Positions 17,030-25,403 of a stretch of 64,000 nucleotides of DNA are shown piece by piece. The notes below the pieces were generated by a model. That model saw only the letters and a program-made list of their open reading frames with translations, was not told where the DNA came from and ran no database searches. The stretch is taken from contig NZ_LT827021.1 of NCBI RefSeq assembly GCF_900169505.1, positions 186,001-250,000 on the forward strand, given 5' to 3'. Both the position numbers and the translations under genes were made by a program. Position 1 is the stretch's first letter, and each line of letters starts with the position of its first letter. This DNA comes from Arabiibacter massiliensis. Lineage in GTDB: Bacteria > Actinomycetota > Coriobacteriia > Coriobacteriales > Eggerthellaceae.

Positions 17030-17958
17030 CGCGCCAAATACTCCTGGAGCGCGGGCCAGACGCGCGCGGCCTCGGCGTAGCCTTGCTCGTAGAGGGCGAA
17101 CAGCTTCTCGGGGTCGCGCTCCATGCTGGCCACGGTCACGGGCTCGGGCGGCCGGATGACGAAGACGTCGCCCGCGTCGTGCAGGCGCGGCAGCGCGCGG
17201 TACAGGCGGTTGTACTCGAAGTGGCGGTGCTGCAGGCGCTCGACGTAGTAGGGATGCATGCCGTAGCGCTGGCGCTGGAGGGCGAGCATCTTGTCGGGGC
17301 CCTTCACGTAGTCGGCGGCCTGGGTGAGCACCACGACGTGCTTCTTCGCGCCGGTGAGCATCGAGTAGACCACGGGCACGCTGTCGCAGGTGCCGCCGTC
17401 CAGCAGGAGCTTGCCGTCCACGTCCACGATCTGGCTCACGAGCGGCATGGACGACGAGGCGATGAGGTAGGGCAGATCGGCGTGCGAGTCGGCGAACTCG
17501 TGGTAGTCGGCCTCGCCGGTGATCAGGTTGCTGGCCACGCTCACCAGCTTCATGGGCGACTCGTCAAAGGCGGCGTAGTTGAACGGCTCCAGCCGGTTGG
17601 GGATCTCGTCGAAGGCGAACTCGCGCCCGCAGGCGTTGCCCGTGCGCACGAAGCTCTTGAGCGACAGGTAGCGCCAGTCGTTGCAGTATTTGGTGTTGAG
17701 GTAGCACGTGCGCCCGTCCTCGCCGGCCACGTAGTTGTAGCCGCACAGCGCCCCGGCCGACACGCCGATCACGCGCTCGCAGAAGAGCTTGCGATCCATG
17801 AAGAAGTCCAGCACGCCGGCGGTGAACTGGCCGCGCATCGCGCCGCCTTCCAGCACGAGGTTCGCGCTCGTCACCGCGTGCCCGCGCCAGGCGGGCTCGT
17901 GGAGGGCCTCGAGGGAGGGGGCGGAGGGCGTTGCCGTGCGCTCGGTCGATGTGCTCAT
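17026..17958 (-). CDS. Patatin-like phospholipase
   Basis: 310 aa serine lipid acyl hydrolase. The patatin fold's oxyanion loop is LVLEGGAMRGQF (residues 35-45). The nucleophile elbow GVSAG puts the catalytic Ser at 67, and the dyad Asp187 is in LLLDGGTCDS. No signal peptide is evident, so it probably acts at the inner face of the membrane or in the cytosol. The roughly 20-residue N-terminal extension rich in Thr/Ser/Pro is probably disordered. The start at 17958 has GAAAGGAACC upstream. The length fits the RssA/YjjU-like bacterial group. The substrate is unknown. Confidence 0.93.
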   Translation of the reverse strand: MSTSTERTATPSAPSLEALHEPAWRGHAVTSANLVLEGGAMRGQFTAGVLDFFMDRKLFCERVIGVSAGALCGYNYVAGEDGRTCYLNTKYCNDWRYLSLKSFVRTGNACGREFAFDEIPNRLEPFNYAAFDESPMKLVSVASNLITGEADYHEFADSHADLPYLIASSSMPLVSQIVDVDGKLLLDGGTCDSVPVVYSMLTGAKKHVVVLTQAADYVKGPDKMLALQRQRYGMHPYYVERLQHRHFEYNRLYRALPRLHDAGDVFVIRPPEPVTVASMERDPEKLFALYEQGYAEAARVWPALQEYLAR

Positions 17959-18134
17959 GCCAGGTTCCTTTCGCTTGTCTCCGCCCCATTATATCCCAGG
18001 GCCTCCGCGGCGGCTTGTGGAGCATCGGTGGAGGGCGCGGCGCGCTTCCGACCGTTCGCCGGGCGAAAATGTCACCTGGTTCACATTTATGCCCCAAACA
18101 GTAACAATTTTGTGCACAGTTGGGCCGAGGCGCT

Positions 18135-18140
18135 TATAAT
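18135..18140 (+). promoter_or_regulatory. -10 box of the trxA promoter
   Basis: Perfect TATAAT; a TTGTGC 19 bp upstream is a poor -35. A CRP/FNR-like imperfect palindrome, TGTCACCTGGTTCACA (18070-18085), lies about 50 bp upstream of the hexamer, in an activator position; that role is only suggestive. Confidence 0.6.
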
Positions 18141-18242
18141 GGGCGGGAACACAGATGTGGCCGCATGCGGATCATGCGGCGGAGGCGCTTCGGCGCCGCA
18201 GACGAGGCCGCGAGAGCGGCTGCAAGCTAAAGGAGGCTTTTC

Positions 18243-18551
18243 ATGAGCGAGGTCGTTTCTTCTTCCGATTTCCAGTCCAAGGTGCTCGACGCGCAGGGCC
18301 CCGTGCTCGTCGACTTCTTCGCCACGTGGTGCGGGCCGTGCAAGATGCTCGCGCCTACGCTCGACGAAGTGGCGGGCGAGGTTGCCGGCAAGGCCGCCGT
18401 GTACAAGCTCGACATCGACCAGAGCACCGACATTGCGCAGAAGTACGGCGTGATGAGCGTGCCCACCCTCATGGTGTTCGAGAACGGCCAGGTGAAGAAG
18501 CAGGCCGTCGGCGTGCAGCCCAAGCAGAACATCCTGGCGATGTTGGCGTAA
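18243..18551 (+). CDS. trxA: Thioredoxin
   Basis: 102 aa, the size of a single thioredoxin domain. The active site WCGPC has Cys30 and Cys33 (FFATWCGPCKML). The cis-Pro loop is SVPTLMVF, and the terminal helix ends KQNILAMLA. It reduces protein disulfides and would be recycled by the thioredoxin reductase encoded at 34818. The ATG at 18243 is preceded by AAAGGAGG. It is monocistronic, with its own promoter and terminator. Confidence 0.95.
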   Translation: MSEVVSSSDFQSKVLDAQGPVLVDFFATWCGPCKMLAPTLDEVAGEVAGKAAVYKLDIDQSTDIAQKYGVMSVPTLMVFENGQVKKQAVGVQPKQNILAMLA

Positions 18552-18574
18552 ACCCCGCACGCAGCGAATCCCCG

Positions 18575-18606
18575 AGCCGGCCCGCATCGTTCGCGGACCG
18601 GCTTTT
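18575..18606 (+). terminator. Intrinsic terminator after trxA
   Basis: AGCCGG-C-CCGC pairs with GCGG-A-CCGGCT and is followed by TTTTT. The T-run abuts the end of the converging LytTR gene (18615). Confidence 0.9.
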
Positions 18607-18614
18607 TCATGCGT

Positions 18615-19334
18615 TCACGCCTGCACGCGGGAGAACAGGCAGTCGAAGTAGCGGTTGCGGGCCTCGGCGCGCGAGGACTTGCGCACGGGCATCTTGGCAC
18701 CGTCGTCCATGAGGAAGCAGCCGTCGCGGGTGAAGCTCTCGGCGTGGTCCATGTTCACCAGGTCGCTGCGGCTGCACACGTAGAACTGCCGGTAGGGGGC
18801 TACCAGCTCGGCTAACCGCGAGAACGGCTGGCGCCAGCGCAGCGTGCCGCTCGTGGTGACGACCGACAGGTAATGCCCGTCGGTGGTGACGTAGAGAACT
18901 TGCGAGAGCGGCACGTTGGCGACCGCCGAGCCGTCGCGGATTCGCAGCACGGTCTCTTCGTCGGATAGGCGCTCGAGGGCCTCGTCCACCACGGAGGCGA
19001 CGTCTTCGGGCGCGCAGGGCTTCGTGAGGTAGTGGAACGCGCGCAGGCGGAAGCCGTCCACCGCGTGCTCGGCCGATATGGTGATGAAGACGATCAGCCC
19101 GGGCTGCCGCTCGCGCCGCAGGCGTTCGGCGATCTGGATGCCGGTCTCGTCGTTGAGGTATACGTCGAGGAAGATAAGATCGAAGGCCGCTTCGGCGCTC
19201 TCGGCGAACAGGGCCTCGCCGCTTTCGAAGCGCAGGATGTCGGCCGTATGGCCGCGGCGATCCAAGTGGTCGGCAAGCGCTCTCTCAAGCGCCTCGGCGT
19301 CCCGCGCGCAATCCTCTACGATGGCGATCCTCAT
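18615..19334 (-). CDS. LytTR-family response regulator
   Basis: 239 aa. The receiver domain covers residues 1-120 with phospho-acceptor Asp57 (FDLIFLDVYL), an acidic pocket near EDC and the conserved Lys105 (YLTKPC). The LytTR DNA-binding domain covers residues 135-235 (VLYVTTDGHYLSVVTTSG, then FYVCSRSDLVNMDH). LytTR regulators bind pairs of direct repeats about two helical turns apart. No histidine kinase is adjacent. It is transcribed away from three surface-protein genes, the first two of which share upstream direct repeats CGyGCCAAA or CGyGCCA spaced 20 bp. It is the obvious candidate regulator of that island (inference). Confidence 0.9.
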   Translation of the reverse strand: MRIAIVEDCARDAEALERALADHLDRRGHTADILRFESGEALFAESAEAAFDLIFLDVYLNDETGIQIAERLRRERQPGLIVFITISAEHAVDGFRLRAFHYLTKPCAPEDVASVVDEALERLSDEETVLRIRDGSAVANVPLSQVLYVTTDGHYLSVVTTSGTLRWRQPFSRLAELVAPYRQFYVCSRSDLVNMDHAESFTRDGCFLMDDGAKMPVRKSSRAEARNRYFDCLFSRVQA

Positions 19335-19490
19335 CGGTCTTTTCCTCCGGTACGTGCTTTTGCGCCGGGGAGGCCCCGCGCGCCCTGGAATGCGCCTCCG
19401 ATTCTACCACGTAGGCCGTGCGCTCCGGGCATCGCGCAGCTTGCGGCGCGCAGTTGGCATGGGCGGGCATGGCGTCTGCAAGGGCGGCGG

Positions 19491-19566
19491 CATCTTTTCG
19501 CGCCAAATCGGGCCTGTTCGTGCCAAACGTCTTCCATGCGGGCCGCTGGCGCATAGAATGCGGGTA
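19491..19566 (+). promoter_or_regulatory. Promoter/operator block of surface protein 1
   Basis: Direct repeats CGCGCCAAA (19499-19507) and CGTGCCAAA (19519-19527) start 20 bp apart. A GGCGCATAGAAT -10 region follows (TAGAAT, 19554-19559). The whole block is nearly identical to 23821-23890 upstream of the next surface-protein gene. The repeat spacing fits a LytTR-type activator. Confidence 0.7.
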
Positions 19567-19614
19567 AGCACCGCTTTCGCGTCGCTGAACGGCATCGATG
19601 ACAAGGAGGACGCC

Positions 19615-22600
19615 ATGTCTTCACTGGACCATGCAGCTGCCCGTCCAAGCCGCTCGTCGGCCCGTCGTTCGCACGGGGCCGCTCCGTTCGCGAAAGCGTT
19701 GTCGTGCCTGCTCGCCGTTGCGCTTGCGACGGGCCTCTGCCCCGCCGTCGCGCTGGCCGAGCCCGAGCCCGGTCCCGGTTCGACCGCGCCCGGAGCGCCC
19801 GATGATATCAACGTCCCGAGCAGCCCCGATGCCGATCAGCCCGAGCCTGCGAACAACCCCGGCGCCGTCCCGCCCGCGAACGATGCTGAGGAAGCCCCCG
19901 CATCGCCGGCGGCACCTCCCGCGCCCGAGCCCGGCCCCGATGCCGACGTCAGGACCGCGTCGGAGCCCGAAGCGAACGGCTACTACCAGTACGTCAAAAC
20001 CTCGCTCAGCGAAGAGGACCTCACCCAGAACCTCACCGCGCTCTGCAACCGCGAGATCGAAGGGCCGCAGTCCGAAACGCTGCTCGCCCTGCCCAGCGCC
20101 ATCACCATCGACATGTTCGCCTGGTCGGAATACTCAAACGAAGGACAGCCCGCCTCCTTTTCGCTTGCGGGCGACGGGGCAGACGCCCCCCAGCTGCTCA
20201 TGATCGACGACTTCATGGTGCCGGCCCCCATCGTCGATATCATTGTCAAGCCGACTAAGAAAACCCGCATCAAGAAGGGCCTGAGCACGGCGGGCGGCAT
20301 CGTGGGGATGATAAGCGATTTCATGGCCCATCATCGCATCAAGCAGATCGTGAAGGACATGGACGCCCTGTCGGGGCAGATCGACCTGCTGTATCGCAAC
20401 ACGAATATCATATCCGAGCAGATCGCCGAGCTGAAGAAGCTCATCGAGGAGGAGAGCTACAAAAACGACCTCCAAAAGTTCCAGGAGGTGTACAGCCGCT
20501 GGGAGCCGAGGTTCAAGCAGGTGGCGAGCTACCTCGAGAAGATGTACGGTGCCGTGTACGAGCAGGAAGGCGCGGAGGACGGCGTGTTCGTCGATCAGAA
20601 GCAGCTCGAAGACTCTGCGGAAACCTTGATGGAGTACCTGCGCACCCTCGACATAACCGACATGCAGAACGATTTGAGCCAGCTCTCAACGCTGTTGTCG
20701 CATGCAACCACGCAGACGGGCACCTCGCTCGTATCGTCGTTCAACACCGTGCTGGACTCCCGCCACATCTTCCAGCATCAGAGCATCCCGTCCATCGACA
20801 CGTTCGTCACCGCCTCGTCGAACGTCTACTACGCGCTGGCCAGGCTCTACACCGAGCGCGTGGGAAGCGACGCCTACGTGACCGATCCGACCGCCTTTGG
20901 CATAGAGCTCGACTCCCTCGACGAGTACTACAGCCGCATGATCTCCGACTTCGATGCCGTGGTGGCCGACACGCGCCTCATGGACTTTATGCGCACCGTC
21001 GGATTCGAGGAAGCCCAGTGGGACTACGTGGATACGAGCCTCGATGCGAGCGGGAGCCCCACCGAGGCCGTGAAAGGCGATCACTTCGACGTGAGCGAGC
21101 TCGTGTTCACCAGCAAAGAGGGCGACGACCGCTACAACGTGATGCCCGATATGCTCAAGCAGCCATTCCCCATCACCACCTACCACGATCGCTACACCGG
21201 GGAGGAGCTGCCGAATGCCGCGCTTGAGGGCATGGGCTGCTACCGCGTTACCTCGCGTGCGACCGACACGACGTACTTCATAGCCGAGCGTCCGCTGTAT
21301 CGAAACATCAATCCCTCAGACGAGGACTACGCGCCCGCCCCCTATGATTCCGACCTCTGGCGGTATCGCATAAGCTCGTCGTCCGGCCGTCCGTCCCATG
21401 GTGACATGTACCTGAAATACGACACCTCCACGCAGACGCACGCGCTTGTCGCCGACGCTGACAAGCTCACAGCCGATTGCGCTAACGTGAATCCGGGCGC
21501 GACCTCATACTCCTTTGCTAGCCTCATCTCCGATGCGCTCAAAGATGGGCACGGGCAGACGAGCGTCATCCAGAACGTCGCCGACATCGATTACATACCC
21601 ACCGCCCAAGAGCGCGTGCGCGCGGAAGGCAGCATAAGCTACTTCGACCCCTACGTCATCCCGGCACAAGCGTATACGCCGGGCAGCGGCCTCTCCCTGC
21701 TCGACTCCTTCGTCGAAGCCACCTATCAAGACCGCTACCATTGGCTCATCGCCATCGACTTCCCCAAGACCACGACCGATATCTATACGGCGGCCGACTT
21801 CGCAAAGGCTGCCGAGACGTTCAACACGCCCTACGAGAATCAGACCTACGTGCTGAAAAGCAGCATAACGCTCGACACGAACGCCGAGTATCTGTCCCGC
21901 ACGCTCAGCAACGCCACGTTCGACGGCGGTGGCAACACCATCACCTACACGAAGAACGACAGCCAGTGCAACGGCGATAAGCAGGTGGTGCGCTACGACC
22001 AGAGCTCAAGGCAGGAGGGCAAGCCCGACGGCCTGTTCGGATCGACCGATAACGCAACCGTGAAGAACCTCACCGTGGTGGGACAGCTCTACCAGGATCA
22101 GAACAACAACTTCGGCACCGGCGGCGTGGTGGGCTACGCCCTGAACTCGACTATCGACAACGTCACAAGCCGTGTCAAGGTGTACAACGGCGGCATGTTC
22201 ACCGGGGGCGTGGTGGGGTATGCCTACTACAGCTCCATCACGAACTGCACCTACGAGGATATGCGCACCGGCTTCGGCAACAACCACAGCTGGGACGGCT
22301 CGGTGCACGGCGGGTCGTACTTCGTCGGCGGCATCGCGGGCGGGTTCTACGGCCCCAGCACCGAGGTGGAGGGGCACGACTTTGCGAAGAACCGCGTGGT
22401 CGTGCTGGACGAGAGCATGCGCACCGACTTCGCGCACACCGTCTACTCCGACAAATGGGCGCTCGGCGGCGTGCTCGGCTTCATCGAGGGAGAAGCCTAC
22501 ACGCAAGAGCGGATGGTCGTCGACAACTGCGCCTACGCGGGCACGCCGCTGGCCAGCAACTCCGAGGAGAACGGCTCCATCGTGGGAAAGGTGACCGACG

Positions 22601-23811
22601 CGCATGCCGTTTTCAAGAACACCCGCTCGACCATGACCGGCAACAACGGCGTTCTTGGCAAGCGGTTCGATGGCGGCAAGCATCTGAACGGAACGGCAAG
22701 CATCGAAGGTTTCGCGGAGCTCGAAACGTTGTACACTTATTTCGAATACGTCGTCGGGTTCGCATTCCGCGAGGCGACGGTCGAGTATCGCTACCCGGAC
22801 GGCACCGTCGAGTACGATTACCGGGGCCGCGTGTGGTACGGCGACGTGATCCCGGTTCGCGACGCCCCGGAGGGCATGTGCGTCGCCGATGCCCGATGGA
22901 TTTCCGACCTGGAAGGCGGATACGAGGAAAACGCGCTTCCCTGGCTTTGGCCGGAGCACGATGTCCTCTTAACGGCCGATTCCGAGTGCGCGGAGTTGAT
23001 GTACCCCGGTGCCGTGACGAACGAGTTGTCCTCTCTCTATTACAACTACGACCGCCTGCCCCTATCCGGAACGCTGGTGGTCACCTACGAACCGCTCGTG
23101 CAGGGCGCGTTCACGGCCCAGGTGGGCGGCGTGCAGCTGGAGGACGGCGCGCTGCGCACGGTTGGCGTTACGCTCAGTCGGATCATCCACGCGATCAAAG
23201 CGGGCGCCCTCGACAGGGACGACGTGCAGGCGTTTTTGAGCGACGAGACGCTCGCGGCGCTGCGCGAAGCCGTCGAGTCAGGTGCCGGCATCACGTTCGA
23301 TGTGGCGGTGAGCCGCCAGACCGATCAGGCCCTCATCGATGAAGCCGAGGCGTTCTTGGCCAAGCAGGGCCTCGCCGACGCACAGGTGCTCAGCCACTAC
23401 GACATCACCATCACCGTGCTGGTGAACGGCAAGCCCGTGGGTACTTTGGACAAGCTCGACCGGCCGGTTTCGTTTATGATGAAGCCCGGCGGCGCGCTTG
23501 AGGAGAGCCGCGGATACTGCGCTATCGCCGTGCACGGCCGCCTTGGCAGCAATCCGCAGATCGAGCTTCTGGATGCGCAACGCCTCGATGGCGAAACGCT
23601 GCGGATAAGCCCCGAGCGCTACTCGTCGTTCACGCTGGTGTCCTACGACCCTGCGGGAGGCGCGGCTGACATCGCGGCGCAGACGCAGGGCAAAGCGCTG
23701 GCATCCACGGGGGACGGCGCGGCGGGTATGGCGCGCATGATCGCTCTGCTGGCCTTGGGCGCGCTCGCCGCCTGCGCCCTGTCAGTGCGCGCCCGTAAGC
23801 GCCGGGAGTAA
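19615..23811 (+). CDS. Large LAxTG-anchored surface protein with GLUG/beta-helix region
   Basis: 1398 aa. A signal peptide spans residues about 1-45 (cleavage near VALAEPEP) and is followed by an 80-residue Pro/Ala/Glu linker. A helical, partly coiled-coil section covers about 205-380. A right-handed beta-helix with GLUG-like motifs covers about 720-950 (FGTGGVVGYALNSTIDNV, FTGGVVGYAYYSSITNC). The C-terminal sorting signal is LASTGDG, a hydrophobic helix and RARKRRE. LAxTG is the motif of class E sortases of actinobacteria, so covalent wall anchoring is expected. The start at 19615 has AAGGAGG. The role is unknown; adhesion or enzyme display are possibilities. Confidence 0.85.
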   Translation: MSSLDHAAARPSRSSARRSHGAAPFAKALSCLLAVALATGLCPAVALAEPEPGPGSTAPGAPDDINVPSSPDADQPEPANNPGAVPPANDAEEAPASPAAPPAPEPGPDADVRTASEPEANGYYQYVKTSLSEEDLTQNLTALCNREIEGPQSETLLALPSAITIDMFAWSEYSNEGQPASFSLAGDGADAPQLLMIDDFMVPAPIVDIIVKPTKKTRIKKGLSTAGGIVGMISDFMAHHRIKQIVKDMDALSGQIDLLYRNTNIISEQIAELKKLIEEESYKNDLQKFQEVYSRWEPRFKQVASYLEKMYGAVYEQEGAEDGVFVDQKQLEDSAETLMEYLRTLDITDMQNDLSQLSTLLSHATTQTGTSLVSSFNTVLDSRHIFQHQSIPSIDTFVTASSNVYYALARLYTERVGSDAYVTDPTAFGIELDSLDEYYSRMISDFDAVVADTRLMDFMRTVGFEEAQWDYVDTSLDASGSPTEAVKGDHFDVSELVFTSKEGDDRYNVMPDMLKQPFPITTYHDRYTGEELPNAALEGMGCYRVTSRATDTTYFIAERPLYRNINPSDEDYAPAPYDSDLWRYRISSSSGRPSHGDMYLKYDTSTQTHALVADADKLTADCANVNPGATSYSFASLISDALKDGHGQTSVIQNVADIDYIPTAQERVRAEGSISYFDPYVIPAQAYTPGSGLSLLDSFVEATYQDRYHWLIAIDFPKTTTDIYTAADFAKAAETFNTPYENQTYVLKSSITLDTNAEYLSRTLSNATFDGGGNTITYTKNDSQCNGDKQVVRYDQSSRQEGKPDGLFGSTDNATVKNLTVVGQLYQDQNNNFGTGGVVGYALNSTIDNVTSRVKVYNGGMFTGGVVGYAYYSSITNCTYEDMRTGFGNNHSWDGSVHGGSYFVGGIAGGFYGPSTEVEGHDFAKNRVVVLDESMRTDFAHTVYSDKWALGGVLGFIEGEAYTQERMVVDNCAYAGTPLASNSEENGSIVGKVTDAHAVFKNTRSTMTGNNGVLGKRFDGGKHLNGTASIEGFAELETLYTYFEYVVGFAFREATVEYRYPDGTVEYDYRGRVWYGDVIPVRDAPEGMCVADARWISDLEGGYEENALPWLWPEHDVLLTADSECAELMYPGAVTNELSSLYYNYDRLPLSGTLVVTYEPLVQGAFTAQVGGVQLEDGALRTVGVTLSRIIHAIKAGALDRDDVQAFLSDETLAALREAVESGAGITFDVAVSRQTDQALIDEAEAFLAKQGLADAQVLSHYDITITVLVNGKPVGTLDKLDRPVSFMMKPGGALEESRGYCAIAVHGRLGSNPQIELLDAQRLDGETLRISPERYSSFTLVSYDPAGGAADIAAQTQGKALASTGDGAAGMARMIALLALGALAACALSVRARKRRE

Positions 23812-23820
23812 GGGCCCTCG

Positions 23821-23890
23821 CAACTTTTCACGCCACATCGGGCCTGTTCGTGCCAAAGGTCTTACAGAAGGGCGGCGGGCGCATAGAATA
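23821..23890 (+). promoter_or_regulatory. Promoter/operator block of surface protein 2 (copy of 19491-19566)
   Basis: ATCGGGCCTGTTCGTGCCAAA is shared exactly with the block at 19508-19527 apart from its ends. The -10 context GGCGCATAGAAT (TAGAAT, 23884-23889) is identical. The first direct-repeat half is CACGCCACA. Confidence 0.7.
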
Positions 23891-23973
23891 CGAGGGTAGG
23901 CCTTCCGCGCGGACGCGGCGGCCCTACCTCATGCAAGCCCGCCGGACCCGCGCCCGAACGGAAAGGAACGCCC

Positions 23974-25208
23974 ATGGCGACTTCGTCCTCCACTTTCATC
24001 CGAGCCGAAAAGCACGATGGGGGGGGGGCTAGTCTAAGCGCTTTCGCGGCGACGCTCGTCGTGCTGGCGGCCGCGTTTTTGCTCGCGCTCTGCGCGGCCC
24101 AGCCCGCGCATGCCCTCGACGCCAAGGGGAAGTGGGACGCATGCGACTGGGAGATCAAGGGAGACACGTTCACGGTGACGGCCGCATCCGGGGGCAACGC
24201 CATCAGAAATTCACCTGAATCCATTCCGTGGAAGAGGAGCGCCGATAAAGCCGATATGACCGATGTCAAGCGCATCGTCATAGGCACGAAAGAGAATCCC
24301 GTAAAGCTTGAAGGCAACAGCGCAAACGTCTATTCGACGGCCTCTCCAAAGTAGAGTCTATTGATCTGTCCCACTTTGACATTTCCGGGGTTGAGGATAT
24401 AGGTGGTCTCTTCTACAACTGTTCATCCCTCACGTCCCTCGACCTTTCCGGCTTCGACACCTCGCAGGTCACGAGCATGTCCAGCATGTTCGGCGGCTGC
24501 AAGGCTCTCACGTCTCTCGACCTTTCCAGCTTCAACACCTCCCTCGTGGAGGACATGGGAGGAGTGTTCAATTGCTGCGGAAAGCTCATCTCCCTTGACC
24601 TCTCCACCTTCGATACTTCGAATGCGACGAGCAAAGCGGGCATGTTCTCGAACACCTCCTTGCTCGCGATCTGCCTGAGCGAGAAGTTCGAGGGTTTTCC
24701 CACGCTGCCGAACAACACTGGGGCCATCGCGGACACCGGGCTTTCGACCACCGGCAAATGGATAGACCCCGATGGGGGCGTGTGCGGCCTGCGCGTGACC
24801 GCCAACGCCGATTTCGCGAAATTCCGAGGTGCCGCCGTAGACGGCGCGCTTGTCAACCCGGAAAACTACACGGCCGAAAGCGGCTCCACCGTCGTGACCT
24901 TGCGGCCCGCCTACCTGGCCACCCTCGCGCCGGGGCAGCACACGCTGCGCCTCATCTTCGATGACGGCGCCGCCGAGACCACGTTCACCGTGGCCGCCGC
25001 CCCCGAGCCTGAGCCCGAGCCCGACGACCCGAAGCCGTTGCCCGACCCCGGCGACAACCCGGATCCCGGCTCTGGCGGCGCTTCCGGCCAGGGCGGATCC
25101 GTTCTGGCGCCCACCGGCGACGTCGTCGCGCCCTTCGCGCTTGCGGCCGCCGTGCTGGCCGGCCTCGCCGCCGCCGCGCTGAGCGCCGCCCGCCGCGCGA
25201 GGCGCTAA
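23974..25208 (+). pseudogene. BspA-like (DUF285) LAxTG surface protein with frameshift and poly-G tract
   Basis: The frame from ATG 23974 encodes MATSSSTF, a 10-G tract (24019-24028, read as Gly-Gly-Gly), a signal peptide ending QPAHA, and about 80 mature residues. It then stops at 24352-24354. Similarity to the downstream paralogue resumes in another frame from about 24330 (LFDGLSKVESIDLS). A single missing base near 24328 (AACG-TCT for AACGGTCT) explains the break. The rest encodes three or four DUF285 repeats (MSSMFGGCKALTSLDLSSFN), a short domain, a Pro/Asp linker and a LAPTGD sorting signal ending ARRARR. It is a pseudogene or a sequencing error; the poly-G tract itself is in the in-frame length. 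Confidence 0.8.
24019..24028 (+). repeat. Poly-G tract (10 G) before signal peptide of surface protein 2
   Basis: Ten G between GAT and CTAGTC. With 10 G the start codon at 23974 is in frame with the signal peptide. The homologous tract of the next gene has 9. Confidence 0.8.
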
Positions 25209-25215
25209 GGGCGCT

Positions 25216-25244
25216 CCCTGCCGCCTCAGGCGAGGGCGGCAGGG
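25216..25244 (+). terminator. Strong hairpin after surface protein 2, no U-run
   Basis: CCCTGCCGCC / GGCGGCAGGG forms a perfect 10-bp stem 8 bases after the stop codon. Confidence 0.5.
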
Positions 25245-25260
25245 GCCCTCGCCGGGCTGC

Positions 25261-25318
25261 GCCGCCCTTGGCCGTTCGTCTCGTGCGTGTTGCATGTTGA
25301 GGGGCGTGCGCATACAAT
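25261..25318 (+). promoter_or_regulatory. Promoter of surface protein 3
   Basis: GCGTGCGCATACAAT (TACAAT, 25313-25318) has the same GCGCATAnAAT context as the two upstream surface-gene promoters. The GTTCGTCTCGTGCGTG segment is a degenerate match to their direct-repeat region. The leader from about 25371 to the start codon is also nearly identical to that of surface protein 2. Confidence 0.55.
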
Positions 25319-25403
25319 AGGTGTCGATTTGGTGTGCATGCGCGCGCCGTCCTCGAGAATGCAAGCCCGCCGGGCCCCCGCGCCCGAACGGAAAGGAACG
25401 CCC

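Noticed and set aside
18070..18085. CRP/FNR site upstream of trxA
   Set aside because: Only an imperfect 16-bp palindrome with no supporting regulator in the window; mentioned within the promoter entry but not called as a site.
24328..24354. Programmed ribosomal frameshift in surface protein 2
   Set aside because: No slippery heptamer or downstream pseudoknot is evident and the paralogue is continuous at this point; a deletion is the simpler reading.
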